NCBI RefSeq assembly: GCF_000025885.1
Contig: NC_014011.1
Coordinates: forward strand, 806,001 to 870,000
Length of the DNA: 64,000 bases
DNA from: Aminobacterium colombiense DSM 12261
Lineage (GTDB): Bacteria > Synergistota > Synergistia > Synergistales > Aminobacteriaceae
Direction: 5' to 3'
The notes beneath the pieces are model-generated. The model was given only the letters and a program-made list of their open reading frames with translations. It did no database searches and was not told the DNA's origin. The position numbers and the translations under genes are program-made. Positions 48,767 to 58,773 of this stretch are shown here, one piece after another (the stretch's first letter is position 1; the number at the start of each line of letters is the position of its first letter).

Positions 48767-50140
48767 ATGAAGGAAAGCAACCAGGATATAGCCGGGAAAA
48801 AGATTACAATTCTTGGTGCTGGAGTAAGTGGAAAGGGGCTTGCGATATTAGCAAAAACCCTTGGAGCCCATGTCTTTGTGACAGAAAAAAAGGACACTCT
48901 TTCTCCCGAAGTAGAAGAGGCTTTTAAATTACAGGACATTCAGTGGGAAGTTGGAGGGAATAGCTTAAGAGCACTAGATGCGGATTGTATTGTTGTCAGT
49001 TCAGGTATTTCTCCTCAAGCTTCCGTCGTTAAAAAGGCTCAGGGTAGAGGAATACCGGTAATTGGAGAAATTGATTTTGTTGCTCCCCATATAAAAGGGA
49101 AAGTTATTGGGGTAACGGGGAGTAATGGAAAAAGCACGACCACAATGCTTATTGGTCATCTTCTGAAAAAATACGGATACAAGACGGCTGTGGCTGGAAA
49201 TATCGGAAACCCTCTTTCTTTGCATGCCAGTCAGAATTTGGATTTTATAGTGATTGAATTGAGCAGTTTCCAACTTTACTGGGCCCATCTCCTAAAAAGC
49301 CACGTAGCTATAGTGACTAATTTGGCACCTGATCATATAGATTGGCATGGTTCTTTCACGAATTATTTGAAAGCAAAGGCGCGTCTTGTCCGTTTGCAGG
49401 AACCGGGGCATTGGGCCGTGGTTCAAAACAGAGACGTCGACGCTCTTCAACTCTCGGGCAAATCGGCTGTTGCTTCTCTTTATTGGGAAGGGCAGGAGCC
49501 GGTTCATAAGACAGATGCCTATATTTGCATGGGAGAACAGGAAGCCTGGCTTTCCTACAACAAAAAAGAATTACTTTTTGATTATAGAGATGTGGATCTT
49601 ATCGGGCGGCATAACCTTGAAAATTTAGCTATGACTGCTTCTGCTCTCATTCTCGGGGGCGTTCCTTGTTCGAACCTTACAAAACAACTTTCGGATTTTA
49701 TACCTCTTCCTCATCGGTGCACTTTTGTGGCTGAAATTAATGGCGTTCGTTATATTGATGATTCAAAAGGGACGAATGTGGCGGCAAGTGCAACTGCCTT
49801 AACTTCAATACATGGCCCCAAGGTTGTTATTCTTGGCGGTCAGGGGAAAGGAGAGGATTACTCTCCCCTTGCGGAAGCGGTAAAAAAAGAAGCCAGAGTC
49901 GCTATTGTTCTTGGGGCAGAAAAGAAGCCTATCGTTACTGCTCTTGAGGGGGCAGGCTTTGCGCGGCATATTGAAGTTGATTCCATGGAAGATGCTGTGA
50001 AAGCAGCGATGGCTCTTTCTCTTCCAGGCGAAACCGTCCTTCTTTCGCCAGCGTGCACAAGTTGGGATATGTACCCCAGTTATAAGAAGAGGGGGGAACA
50101 TTTCCAGCACCTTGTCAATAAATACGGAGGATTGTTGTGA
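48767..50140 (+). CDS. murD: UDP-MurNAc-L-Ala:D-Glu ligase MurD
   Basis: A 457-residue Mur ligase. The N-terminal Rossmann segment is KITILGAGVSGKGLA, the P-loop is GSNGKST, and NLAPDHIDWHGS and YIDDSKGTNVAAS follow. ATG 48767 (AAGG 7 nt upstream) is preferred over ATG 48761 or TTG 48749. It ends with GTGA shared with ftsW. Confidence 0.95.
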   Translation: MKESNQDIAGKKITILGAGVSGKGLAILAKTLGAHVFVTEKKDTLSPEVEEAFKLQDIQWEVGGNSLRALDADCIVVSSGISPQASVVKKAQGRGIPVIGEIDFVAPHIKGKVIGVTGSNGKSTTTMLIGHLLKKYGYKTAVAGNIGNPLSLHASQNLDFIVIELSSFQLYWAHLLKSHVAIVTNLAPDHIDWHGSFTNYLKAKARLVRLQEPGHWAVVQNRDVDALQLSGKSAVASLYWEGQEPVHKTDAYICMGEQEAWLSYNKKELLFDYRDVDLIGRHNLENLAMTASALILGGVPCSNLTKQLSDFIPLPHRCTFVAEINGVRYIDDSKGTNVAASATALTSIHGPKVVILGGQGKGEDYSPLAEAVKKEARVAIVLGAEKKPIVTALEGAGFARHIEVDSMEDAVKAAMALSLPGETVLLSPACTSWDMYPSYKKRGEHFQHLVNKYGGLL

Positions 50141-51237
50141 GCGAGAAGGCACAGCGCGTGGATCCTCTTCTTTGGATCATTCCTCTTGTGCTGAACTGTT
50201 TGGGAATCGTTATGATAGTATCTCTCACTTCGCCACAATCTATGGAATCGTGGGGATCTCCTTTTATTATTGGGTTCAAACAGGTTCAGTGGAGCTTTTT
50301 AGGGCTTTGTGCCATGTTTATCATGTACTTGCTTCCCATTTCACTATGGAAGAAAGTGAGCGGCCCTCTCTGGGTGTTTGGTTTCCTCCTCTCCTTTAGC
50401 ACTCTAATACCGGGACTGGGAATAGAGGCAGGGGGAGCAAAACGCTGGATAGATGTAGGAGCCCTTCAATTTCAACCTTTAGAGCTTTTACTCTTGGCTA
50501 CGGTTATTCATTTATCTAAATGCCTCACTCGATCAGAGCTTTCTTCATCTAGGAAGTTTTGGACTATAACAATGGCAATGATTTTTTTCTCTGCCCTGCC
50601 TCTTCTAATGCAGCCGGACATAGGAGGAATGCTTCTTCTGGCTGTGATTTGTATGGGAATCCAAGTGGAAAATCAAGGATGGTGCTACCCTTTGATTATT
50701 GGTATTGGGGGTATATCTCTCCTTTTCCCCATATTAATAAAAGAAAGCTATCGTCTTCGTAGATATGTAGCATTTCTTGATCCATGGAAAGAGCCCCTTG
50801 ACAGTGGTTTCCAGGTTATACAGGGCCTTGTCGCCTTTGCGAACGGCGGACTTATTGGAGTTGGAATAGGGAAAGGCCTTCAGAAAATGAACTATCTTCC
50901 GGCAGCACATACGGACTATATATTTGCTGCAATAGGTGAGGAGTTTGGATTTATTGGAACTGGTCTAGTGGTTTTCCTTTTTACTATCTGGGTTGTTAGG
51001 TGTTACAAAATATACAGACAGGCGCAAGACCCCTTTATGAGAACCCTTTTATGGGGGCTTGTGATATCAGTACTAGTTCCTTTCTTCATTAATGTAGGAG
51101 GAGTTTTGAAATTAATGCCACTTACTGGAATGCCCTTGCCTTTTATAAGTTACGGGGGGAGCTCTCTGTTAATGATGTGGGTACGAGCCGGTCTCATTGT
51201 TCGTATAACAAAAGAGATTGCAGGTGCACAGTCATGA
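50137..51237 (+). CDS. ftsW: Septal peptidoglycan glycosyltransferase FtsW
   Basis: A SEDS-family polymerase of 366 residues and about ten helices. Family landmarks include GGAKRWIDVGALQFQPLELLLLA, QPDIGGMLLLA and the C-terminal PLTGMPLPFISYGGSSLL (quoted in pieces). It works with FtsI at the septum. The GTG start overlaps murD by 4 nt, and the end overlaps murG (ATGA). Confidence 0.95.
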   Translation: MSEKAQRVDPLLWIIPLVLNCLGIVMIVSLTSPQSMESWGSPFIIGFKQVQWSFLGLCAMFIMYLLPISLWKKVSGPLWVFGFLLSFSTLIPGLGIEAGGAKRWIDVGALQFQPLELLLLATVIHLSKCLTRSELSSSRKFWTITMAMIFFSALPLLMQPDIGGMLLLAVICMGIQVENQGWCYPLIIGIGGISLLFPILIKESYRLRRYVAFLDPWKEPLDSGFQVIQGLVAFANGGLIGVGIGKGLQKMNYLPAAHTDYIFAAIGEEFGFIGTGLVVFLFTIWVVRCYKIYRQAQDPFMRTLLWGLVISVLVPFFINVGGVLKLMPLTGMPLPFISYGGSSLLMMWVRAGLIVRITKEIAGAQS

Positions 51238-52322
51238 AAAAATTGTTTTTTGTAGCGGGAGGAACAGGAGGACACATTTTTCCAGCTATTTCTCTTGGGC
51301 AATGGATCGAAGAAAGAGAAATGAAGAACGTAAAAATAGAATATATCTGTGGTTCAAGGCCCCTGGAATGGGAAATATTCAGTCAGAATAACATTGCCCC
51401 AACGGTATTGCCCATAGAAGGCTCTCCCCTTGGGGTTTTAAAAGCAGGGAAGGTCATTCGCCGATTGGGGAGTCTTTTTTCCGCTTTTTTGCAGTCCGTT
51501 TCCCTGATCAGGGAAGATCGTCCCGATGTTTGTGTCCTTTTTGGCGGATATGTTTCTTTTCCACCTATGCTAGCGTGTTTATTACATAGGATACCGCTGG
51601 TTATTCATGAGCAAAATTCTGTAGCCGGGAAAGTAACTCGTTTAGCAAAGAAATTTGGTATTCCCGTGCTCTCTGGATGGCAAGAGTGCCGCCCTTTAGA
51701 AAAGGATCAATTTAATTATGTTGGAATTCCAATTCGTAAGTTTAAAAAGGTTGACCGTATAGAAGCTTGGGGTAAACTATATACAGGGGTTGATTTTCCA
51801 AAGGGCGCTATTGTTGGGGTGCTTAGTGGGTCATTAACGAGCTCGCCACTTTTTAAAACTATATGTGAATTGGCATCTGCGCCTGATCTCAAAAACGTTA
51901 CTTTTCTAGTAGTGGGAGGAAAAGGACGATGTCCCGATATAAATACTCTTATAGCTGTTGAAAGACAGTGGGATATGTCTATAATCTATTCGGTTGTCGA
52001 TGCTGTTATAGCGCGAGCAGGGGCTTCTACCTTATCCGAACTCATGGTTCTTAACATCCCATCGCTTATTGTCCCCTGGCGTGGCGCTTCTGATGGTCAC
52101 CAAGTGCGGAATGCCGTGCTATTTGAGAAAGAAACTATGGGAAATTTCGTATGGGATGAGCAGGCCTCTGTATTTGAATTAAAACACCATCTCATTGATT
52201 GTGTTTCGAAAGTCGATAATGGTACGAAGCTTGACGAGAGATCTCAGAGGGGATTTGAAGATCGTAGTTGTGAAAGGATCTGGGATGTTCTAATCTCGTT
52301 AATGCGAAGGGAGAGTCTGTGA
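51234..52322 (+). CDS. murG: UDP-GlcNAc transferase MurG, divergent
   Basis: Forms lipid II on the inner face of the membrane. The N-terminal FVAGGTGGHIFPAISLG loop and HEQNSVAGKVTRL are typical. The C-terminal domain's usual glycine-rich GGSQGA loop is replaced by SGSLTSSPL near residue 201. The donor-site segment is ARAGASTLSELMVLNIPSL followed by VPWRGASDGHQVRNA in place of VPYPHA..DHQ..NA. At 362 residues it is normal in length and lies in the standard position, so it is probably functional. The start is the ATG at 51234 overlapping the ftsW stop. Confidence 0.9.
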   Translation: MKKLFFVAGGTGGHIFPAISLGQWIEEREMKNVKIEYICGSRPLEWEIFSQNNIAPTVLPIEGSPLGVLKAGKVIRRLGSLFSAFLQSVSLIREDRPDVCVLFGGYVSFPPMLACLLHRIPLVIHEQNSVAGKVTRLAKKFGIPVLSGWQECRPLEKDQFNYVGIPIRKFKKVDRIEAWGKLYTGVDFPKGAIVGVLSGSLTSSPLFKTICELASAPDLKNVTFLVVGGKGRCPDINTLIAVERQWDMSIIYSVVDAVIARAGASTLSELMVLNIPSLIVPWRGASDGHQVRNAVLFEKETMGNFVWDEQASVFELKHHLIDCVSKVDNGTKLDERSQRGFEDRSCERIWDVLISLMRRESL

Positions 52323-53738
52323 TTGGACTTAATAATATCAAACTTAAAGGGAATTAACAGAATTCACCTCATGGGTATAGGCGGGGCAGGCATGAGCGGA
52401 CTCGCCCTCTTGCTGAAAGATCTTGGATACGATGTAAGTGGGTGCGATGTGAATTGGACGTCATATGTGGATAAAGTAATTCAGGATAATATTGGCTTTG
52501 TTCTTCATCACGGTAAAGAGCATCTTGATGATTTTTCCCCAGACCTAATTGTTTATAGCAGTGCTATTCCAGAAGATAACGAGGAGCTCCTTCATGCCAA
52601 AAGGAGGGGTATCCCCACAGCTAAAAGAGGAGAAGTGCTGAGCTGGATATTCGATTCCCAATATGGGATTGGCATCGCTGGAACTCACGGCAAAACCACA
52701 ACCTCATCCATGATCGCTCTCATCCTTGAGCAGTCCGGGTTGAGCCCTACATTAGCTATAGGTGGCGAACTTTGCGATATAGGAGTGAACGCTAAACTTG
52801 GAGAGGGTCCCTATATGGTTGCAGAACTTGATGAAAGCGACGGTTCTTTTGAAGGGTTTCATCCCAACATAGCTGTTTTAACAAATGCTGATTGGGATCA
52901 TGTGAACCATTATCCTACTTTTGATAGTGTAATTGAAGCCTTTGGTAGGTTCTTAGTTAATCCTAAAGATGACGGTGTAGTTGTCCTTTGCGGTGAAGAT
53001 GTGGGATTGACAAGGATACTTGATGAAAATCATCTTAAAAATGAAGTAATCACCTATGGTTGGGGCAGTGCCTGGGATTGGGGCGCTTATAACGTTGAAC
53101 ATGTCCCTGGCGGCGGAGTTTCCTTTTCTGTGGCAAAAAATGGGAAGTTTGTAGACGAAGTTAAACTTTCAGTTTCTGGAGATCACAATATAATGAATGC
53201 GCTGGCAGCTTGTGTAGTAGCAGATCGTCTTGAAGTTCCCTTCCCTTTGATTAAAAAGACCCTGAAAACTTTCCGGGGGGCAAAACGACGGTTACAGTAT
53301 ATTGGTTCTACAAATGGTATGGACATTTATGATGACTACGGTCACCATCCACGGGAAATAGCGGCGACTCTGAACACTCTATCCCAAATGTTTCCAGAAA
53401 GACGACTTAATGTTGTTTTTCAGCCCCATCGCTTTTCCCGTACAGCCGCTATGTACAAGGATTTTGCAGATGTTCTGCTCCTGGCGGATAGGCTTTTTCT
53501 ATTACCAGTCTATGGGGCAGATGAGGAACCCATAGAAGGTATTGATTCCAATCTTATTTACTCCGAACTGCAGCTTCGCCAGTACAAGAACTGTATTCTT
53601 TGCTCCGATATGTATGATGCTGTCGCCCTTCTCAAAGAATCTATGGAAGAGGGAGACGTTGTCGTTACGGTAGGGGCGGGAGATGTTTCCGCGGTAGGTG
53701 AGATGCTTGTTGAAGTGAAGGAGAAACGGGTGGTTTAA
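52323..53738 (+). CDS. murC: UDP-MurNAc:L-alanine ligase MurC
   Basis: A 471-residue first ligase of stem-peptide synthesis. Rossmann loop GIGGAGMSGLALLL, P-loop GTHGKTTTSSM, AELDESDGSFEGF and YDDYGHHPREIAATL are present. The TTG at 52323 is the likely start, directly after the murG stop, with AAGGGAGAG upstream. It precedes murB by 3 nt. Confidence 0.95.
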   Translation: MDLIISNLKGINRIHLMGIGGAGMSGLALLLKDLGYDVSGCDVNWTSYVDKVIQDNIGFVLHHGKEHLDDFSPDLIVYSSAIPEDNEELLHAKRRGIPTAKRGEVLSWIFDSQYGIGIAGTHGKTTTSSMIALILEQSGLSPTLAIGGELCDIGVNAKLGEGPYMVAELDESDGSFEGFHPNIAVLTNADWDHVNHYPTFDSVIEAFGRFLVNPKDDGVVVLCGEDVGLTRILDENHLKNEVITYGWGSAWDWGAYNVEHVPGGGVSFSVAKNGKFVDEVKLSVSGDHNIMNALAACVVADRLEVPFPLIKKTLKTFRGAKRRLQYIGSTNGMDIYDDYGHHPREIAATLNTLSQMFPERRLNVVFQPHRFSRTAAMYKDFADVLLLADRLFLLPVYGADEEPIEGIDSNLIYSELQLRQYKNCILCSDMYDAVALLKESMEEGDVVVTVGAGDVSAVGEMLVEVKEKRVV

Positions 53739-53741
53739 GAA

Positions 53742-54641
53742 ATGACCCCCTGCAATGTCGCATTATTGAAACGAAGTATAGCGGGACCTGTGAGAGAACA
53801 TTTTCCTCTTTCGCCCCTTACAACCTTTGGTGTGGGGGGTAGTGCTGATGTTTGTATCTGGCCTGCTTCTACACAAGATCTTGTGACTCTTGTAAAAATG
53901 AAAGAGGATACTTCGCTCAATATTATAGGAGGAGGAAGCAATCTTATAATTTCAGATGGCGACATAAAGGGTTTCGTCCTTTGTACAAAATACCTATCAT
54001 CCTTTTCTCTTTTTAGAAAGAACAATGAGGTAGACATAGAAGTTGGGACCGGAGTTTCTCTAGGAGTCCTTGTTTCTTTCGGGTTACGCTATGGTTTTAG
54101 CGGAATGGAGTTTGGTATCGGGATTCCTGGAACTGTAGGCGGCGCTATCATAGGAAATGCAGGTGTTCAAGGAGAAACTGTTTCAGATGTAATACAATGG
54201 GTTGAAGTTGTAGATGAGAGTGGAGAGGTGCTTCGTTTTAAGAAAGAAGAATTGCCCTGGGGCTACCGACGATCAGTTCTTCAGGAAAGAAACTATATAG
54301 TGACAGCGTGTGGTTTGCGTTTACAGGCAAAAGATCCATATTGGGTGAAAGAAAAGGCTGATAATTTTTTGCAAAAAAGAAAATCCCAGCCTCGTGGTTT
54401 TAAAAGTGCCGGATGTATTTTCAAAAATCCTGACGGCGAGAGTGCCGGGAAGCTGTTAGATGAATGCGGCTGCAAGGGACTTCGAGTAGGCGGTGCCATA
54501 GTATCTGAGGCCCATGCCAACTTCATTCTCAATATGGGTGATGCTAAGGCAGCGGACATCTGGGCTCTGATAGAAGAGTGCCGAAGAAGAGTGTTTGAGA
54601 AGACGGGGTATGTTCTAGAGCTTGAAGTGAGGGGCTTTTGA
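53742..54641 (+). CDS. murB: UDP-N-acetylenolpyruvylglucosamine reductase MurB
   Basis: A 299-residue flavoenzyme that forms UDP-MurNAc. The FAD domain carries PLTTFGVGGSADVCIWP and GGGSNLIISDG; GIPGTVGGAIIGNAGVQG and YRRSVLQER follow. The C-terminal GCIFKNPDGESAGKLLDECG segment has the type II substrate-site serine. In the type II form the extra Tyr loop is absent, consistent with this length. Confidence 0.95.
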   Translation: MTPCNVALLKRSIAGPVREHFPLSPLTTFGVGGSADVCIWPASTQDLVTLVKMKEDTSLNIIGGGSNLIISDGDIKGFVLCTKYLSSFSLFRKNNEVDIEVGTGVSLGVLVSFGLRYGFSGMEFGIGIPGTVGGAIIGNAGVQGETVSDVIQWVEVVDESGEVLRFKKEELPWGYRRSVLQERNYIVTACGLRLQAKDPYWVKEKADNFLQKRKSQPRGFKSAGCIFKNPDGESAGKLLDECGCKGLRVGGAIVSEAHANFILNMGDAKAADIWALIEECRRRVFEKTGYVLELEVRGF

Positions 54642-54671
54642 ACATGAAGTGGAAAGTAGAGGAGGTTGCAT

Positions 54672-55442
54672 GTGAAACGCTTGCTATTACTCCTTTTTTT
54701 GATATTGGGGATAGTGTATTGCGTCGAATCCAATTTTTTATTGCTATCTTCACAACGTATGGAATTACATCTTCCTGACCCCTATTCTGAACAAGTGTTC
54801 TGGAGTCATTTCAGTTCGGATTATTTACGTTTCTGTCCCGCTGTCTTTTTCTGCCGGGATAAGGTAAAAGAGAAGATTGAACGGGAAATTCCTGTTGATT
54901 TATCAATAAAGTTTCGTTCTTTTAGGGATATACAGGTATCCGCACAACCCCTGGATGTTTGGATCGTTTTGGTGCAAAAAGGGACACGCTGGTACATGTC
55001 AAGAGATGGCAGAATATGGGATGGAGATAGCGTCGCAAGCAAGTACATCTATGGAAATAATGTGGATATTGACGTTCCAGTATGGAATTTAAAAGATAGT
55101 CTTCCAATTCCTATAGATGGCGCAGGAGAGCCAGGCCGAGTTATCTTTCAAAGTGCTTTGCCTCTCAGTTCTCTCAAAAACTGGGTCGAAGAAATCAGAA
55201 AAAATAACTGGGGTGCGCCAATCAAGAAAGTTGAGCTTGGAAGAAAAGCAGGTAGCTACAGCTTCACAATTGAAGTAAAATGGGAAAAACGTTTTATAAG
55301 TATTTATCTTGATGAGGATACAGAGAGGTGGCCAGTTATATCACAGGCATTACCAAAGGTTATGAAAGATCTGCCTTCTGGCAATGAAATTGTAGAGATA
55401 GACGCGACCTATGGGAATAAGATAGTGGTTAAAACGCTATGA
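54672..55442 (+). CDS. FtsQ/DivIB-like division protein, divergent
   Basis: About 256 residues. A single N-terminal helix (about 3-23) is followed by an extracytoplasmic region with the layout of a POTRA-beta protein: EIPVDLSIKFRSFRDIQVSA could be a POTRA strand set, then WYMSRDGRIWD (usually Y.ID..G.vl...) and a C-terminal beta domain. The place between murB and ftsA is the FtsQ slot. Sequence identity to known FtsQ is not obvious. GTG 54672, 6 nt after GGAGG, is preferred over TTG 54666. Confidence 0.65.
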   Translation: MKRLLLLLFLILGIVYCVESNFLLLSSQRMELHLPDPYSEQVFWSHFSSDYLRFCPAVFFCRDKVKEKIEREIPVDLSIKFRSFRDIQVSAQPLDVWIVLVQKGTRWYMSRDGRIWDGDSVASKYIYGNNVDIDVPVWNLKDSLPIPIDGAGEPGRVIFQSALPLSSLKNWVEEIRKNNWGAPIKKVELGRKAGSYSFTIEVKWEKRFISIYLDEDTERWPVISQALPKVMKDLPSGNEIVEIDATYGNKIVVKTL

Positions 55443-55476
55443 ATTTGATCGATCGTAGGAAGGGAGCGGGAATAAA

Positions 55477-56793
55477 GTGTACACAGAGCCAGAAATAATA
55501 GTGGGGCTGGATCTAGGTACCAGTAAAATAGCAGTTGTTGTAGCGGAAAGGGATTCCCGTTTCCAGGATGCCCAGATTATAGGTATTGGCTCAGCTCCTT
55601 CTTTGGGTATCCGCAAGGGACTTATTGTAAACCTGGAACAGGCGGTGCAAGCTGTACGGATGGCAGTACAGGATGCTGAAAAAATGGTTGGTTTCGAAAT
55701 CGACGAGGCGACTGTGGCTTTTAGTGGCATTGACGCTACAAGTATAACGTCGAGAGGTATGGTTTCCTTGGGGCGAGTACCTCGACAAGTAGGCATCCAG
55801 GACATTGAGCGTGTTATTGAAGCGGCCCAGAGTGAGCTTTCGGTTCCTTCAAATCGCGTGACTCTCCATACCATCCCAGTAAAATACTCCCTTGATGGAA
55901 ACAGCGGTATAGATGATCCCCTTGGAATGACGGGAATACGTCTGGAAATTGAACTGCAGTCAGTGATCGTACCTACATCTGTTATACAGAATATTATTAA
56001 TTGTGTTGAGAGCGCAGGATTGAATGTCAACGGACTTGTGATTAAATCTCTGGCTAGCGCCCTTGGTTCCCTTACGGATGAAGAAACACGTACCGGTGCG
56101 GTTTCCCTCTGCGTTGGAGGAGGCACAACCGGAGTGGCTCTCTTTTCTGACGGACGTCCTGTCCGACTTACAGTTATCCCCATTGGCGGAGACCATATAA
56201 CTAATGATCTAGCTTATGTGCTTAAAATTCCTATCAGCAAAGCTGAAAACATCAAACATCAGATTTCTCTTATTCTCGATGAAAATGATGATACGGTAGA
56301 AGTTGAAGCGCGGGGACGAACAAAGCTTCTTGAGGTTTCAGAGGCTGTTGATGTGGTTTCTTGCCGTCTTGAAGAGCTTTTTGTTGATCATGTGTTAAAG
56401 ACCTTTTCCGACCAGAATGTTCATATGTTTCCAGCGGGGATTGTACTTTCGGGCGGTGTAGCTAAAACAGGCGGGATTGAAACTTTCACTACTGAAGTGA
56501 TGAATTTGCCAGTTCGTATTGCTGATCCCCTTGATAGTTTTCAAATGCCTCCTGGGCGGAATGATTGTGAGTACACCACTTCTTCCGGAATCATTAGATA
56601 TATTATGAATAAAGAGCGGAACCCCTATCGGTATATCGAAGCGCCAATTGAGGTTCTTCGATCAGGAGGAATGTCTGCCTACATGGCAGCAAAAAGAGGA
56701 GGACAACAGAGAAACACTAAAAGCGCAAGCGGGGGGGAAGGCTTTCGCCATTTCCTCGAGATGGTGAAGAAATCGATTAAAGAACTTTTCTGA
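55477..56793 (+). CDS. ftsA: Cell-division actin homologue FtsA
   Basis: A 438-residue ASKHA ATPase that tethers FtsZ to the membrane. Phosphate-1 motif VGLDLGTSKIAVVV, SHS2/1C domain, GGGTTGVALFSDG and the C-terminal GIVLSGGVAKTGGI are present. The last residues (FRHFLEMVKKSIKELF) form the amphipathic membrane-targeting helix. The start is a GTG preceded by AGGGAG. Confidence 0.94.
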   Translation: MYTEPEIIVGLDLGTSKIAVVVAERDSRFQDAQIIGIGSAPSLGIRKGLIVNLEQAVQAVRMAVQDAEKMVGFEIDEATVAFSGIDATSITSRGMVSLGRVPRQVGIQDIERVIEAAQSELSVPSNRVTLHTIPVKYSLDGNSGIDDPLGMTGIRLEIELQSVIVPTSVIQNIINCVESAGLNVNGLVIKSLASALGSLTDEETRTGAVSLCVGGGTTGVALFSDGRPVRLTVIPIGGDHITNDLAYVLKIPISKAENIKHQISLILDENDDTVEVEARGRTKLLEVSEAVDVVSCRLEELFVDHVLKTFSDQNVHMFPAGIVLSGGVAKTGGIETFTTEVMNLPVRIADPLDSFQMPPGRNDCEYTTSSGIIRYIMNKERNPYRYIEAPIEVLRSGGMSAYMAAKRGGQQRNTKSASGGEGFRHFLEMVKKSIKELF

Positions 56794-56815
56794 TGTATTG
56801 TGGGGTGGATGCGGA

Positions 56816-57979
56816 ATGGAGCATGTTTTTCAGATAGACAATGCGACACGGCCTCATCGGGAAAATATTAAAGTTATTGGGGTTGGAGGCGGTGGCGGTA
56901 ATGCTTTAAATCACATTATCCGAAATGGCATTGAGGGTGTGGAATGCATTGCTGCTAATACAGATATGGCAGCTCTCGGGCTTTCTGAAACGAAAACAAG
57001 AGTCATTTTGGGAAGAGAACTTACTCGAGGGCTTGGTGCTGGTGCTGACCCAGACGTGGGATCAGAGGCAGCGAAAGAGTCTATAGAAGAGATACGACAG
57101 CTCATTTCAGGCGCAGACATGGTTTTCCTTACAGCCGGCATGGGGGGCGGAACGGGAACAGGTGCGACTCCTGTTATCGCAGAAATAGCAAAGGAGTCAG
57201 GAGCTCTTGTTGTTGCGGTAGTAACGAACCCTTTCTCTTTTGAAGGGAAGAGAAGAAGGAATTATGCTAACGATGGCACGGCAATCCTTAAAGAGAAAGT
57301 AGATGCTCTTCTTGTGGTAGAAAACGATCGTCTCCTTGAAATTGCGGATAAAAAAACAGGTCTGACAGAAGCCTTTAAGCTTGCAGATGAAGTGTTACGT
57401 CAGGCGGTTCAGGGAGTGACAGATCTTATCTTAAAGCCCAGCCTTATAAACGTTGACTTCGCTGACGTGAGGACTGTCATGAAAAATGCAGGTTCCGCTA
57501 TTATGGGGATTGGTGAGGGACATGGGGATAATAGGGCTGAAACTGCGGCAAAAGCTGCTATTAATAGTCCGCTTATGGCCACTCCTATGGATGGCGCAAA
57601 GGGAATACTCTTTAATATAACTGGCAGCAGTGATATTGGTATCCACGAAATCCAGCTGGCAGCAGAAGTGATAAAGGGAACTGCAGATGAAGATGCCACA
57701 GTAATCTGGGGGCACACCATTGATGAATCTATGGAAGATCGGATGAAAATAACTGTCATTGCGACAGGATTCTCTTCTGAAAAAGATCGACGTCCCCCAG
57801 CAAGAACAGCGAAAGCGGTAAGTACCAGTAAAACAACTTTGCGTTCTCCAGGTGTTGTCTTAGAGGAGGCCGAAGTTGTTTCAGCTCCAGAAGAAGATTT
57901 ATTTACCATGAGCGGCGTTCCCAAAAACACCTATGATGTTCCTTCAATTATCAGAAGGTCGTCACGTTCCTCAAAATAA
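56816..57979 (+). CDS. ftsZ: Cell-division tubulin homologue FtsZ
   Basis: A 387-residue GTPase forming the Z ring. [17 protein letters not shown] at the start and the tubulin signature [10 protein letters not shown] near residue 104 are intact. The synergy loop region [11 protein letters not shown] is present. The C-terminal tail ends with [15 protein letters not shown], matching the DVPxFIR-type FtsA/ZipA-binding peptide. The ATG at 56816 follows GGGGTGGA. Last gene of the dcw cluster. Confidence 0.96.
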   Translation: MEHVFQIDNATRPHRENIKVIGVGGGGGNALNHIIRNGIEGVECIAANTDMAALGLSETKTRVILGRELTRGLGAGADPDVGSEAAKESIEEIRQLISGADMVFLTAGMGGGTGTGATPVIAEIAKESGALVVAVVTNPFSFEGKRRRNYANDGTAILKEKVDALLVVENDRLLEIADKKTGLTEAFKLADEVLRQAVQGVTDLILKPSLINVDFADVRTVMKNAGSAIMGIGEGHGDNRAETAAKAAINSPLMATPMDGAKGILFNITGSSDIGIHEIQLAAEVIKGTADEDATVIWGHTIDESMEDRMKITVIATGFSSEKDRRPPARTAKAVSTSKTTLRSPGVVLEEAEVVSAPEEDLFTMSGVPKNTYDVPSIIRRSSRSSK

Positions 57980-58012
57980 CCCTCGTCAAAGGGAATTTTA
58001 TTTAAACACAAC

Positions 58013-58056
58013 AACGGGCGGGGGCCGTTTTAAGATGGCTCTTGCCCGTTTCTTCT
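58013..58056 (+). terminator. Intrinsic terminator after ftsZ
   Basis: AACGGGC (58013-58019) and GCCCGTT (58044-58050) pair, with an internal GGGGGCC/GGCTCTT extension containing G-U pairs, followed by TTTCTTCTT. Confidence 0.7.
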
Positions 58057-58086
58057 TGTAGAACTGAAAAAACAGGAGGTTTTCCC

Positions 58087-58758
58087 ATGTCAGCACGTGA
58101 GAATCGCAGGCAGAGAGACAAAAAACCGATGCTTCCCTTTGGAGACCTGATGCTTCCTATTATTGGACTCATAGCTGTAGGTCTCTTAATTGTGGGCATC
58201 AAATTCTTTTTTCTTTCAGAGCCTTCTCGGGAACAACATAAGCCGGTTATAGTTCATGAAAAAACGACTACGACGGCGGCCCCATCTTCAACAGTCGCAT
58301 CTACAGCTGATGAGCCCCCTAAAGCCGCACCTGACAAAGCTGAAAATGCTGTTCCAGTGGCGGGATCTACAGCTCCAACTGCTCCCCAGGTTGCAGCACC
58401 TGTTACCCCCCAGACCGCATCGGAAGGCGGAACGCAGAAACCTGCTGCTGTAACTGCTGAAAGCGCAAAAGTGGTCATGGCTGCTCCAGCTCATGATGGG
58501 AAACTCATAACTGGGGGAGTGGAGAATAGTGCCTGGGGTGTCCAGATAGGCTCTTTTAAGAGCAATGAATCGGCGAACCGCTTAAAGGAAAAAGTTGAAA
58601 AAGAAGGGTATAAGGCCTTTGTGTCCAAGGCTCTTGTCAGCAACAGCACTTTTTACAGAGTGACAGTCTGGGCTGGAAATGAAAGAGGTGAAGCTGACAA
58701 ACAGGCAAATCAATTAAAGCAGGCAGGCCATCCTGTTCTTGTCGTTCGTCTGCGATAG
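58087..58758 (+). CDS. SPOR-domain membrane protein
   Basis: A 223-residue bitopic protein. It has a charged N-terminus, one helix (about 24-42), a long Ala/Pro/Thr-rich linker (about 50-145) and a C-terminal SPOR domain (about 150-223) starting WGVQIGSFKSNESANRLKEK. SPOR domains bind denuded peptidoglycan at the septum, as in FtsN. Its place directly after ftsZ suggests an FtsN/DedD-like role. The ATG at 58087 has ACAGGAGG upstream. Confidence 0.88.
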   Translation: MSARENRRQRDKKPMLPFGDLMLPIIGLIAVGLLIVGIKFFFLSEPSREQHKPVIVHEKTTTTAAPSSTVASTADEPPKAAPDKAENAVPVAGSTAPTAPQVAAPVTPQTASEGGTQKPAAVTAESAKVVMAAPAHDGKLITGGVENSAWGVQIGSFKSNESANRLKEKVEKEGYKAFVSKALVSNSTFYRVTVWAGNERGEADKQANQLKQAGHPVLVVRLR

Positions 58759-58773
58759 AAAAGGAGAAAGGAA

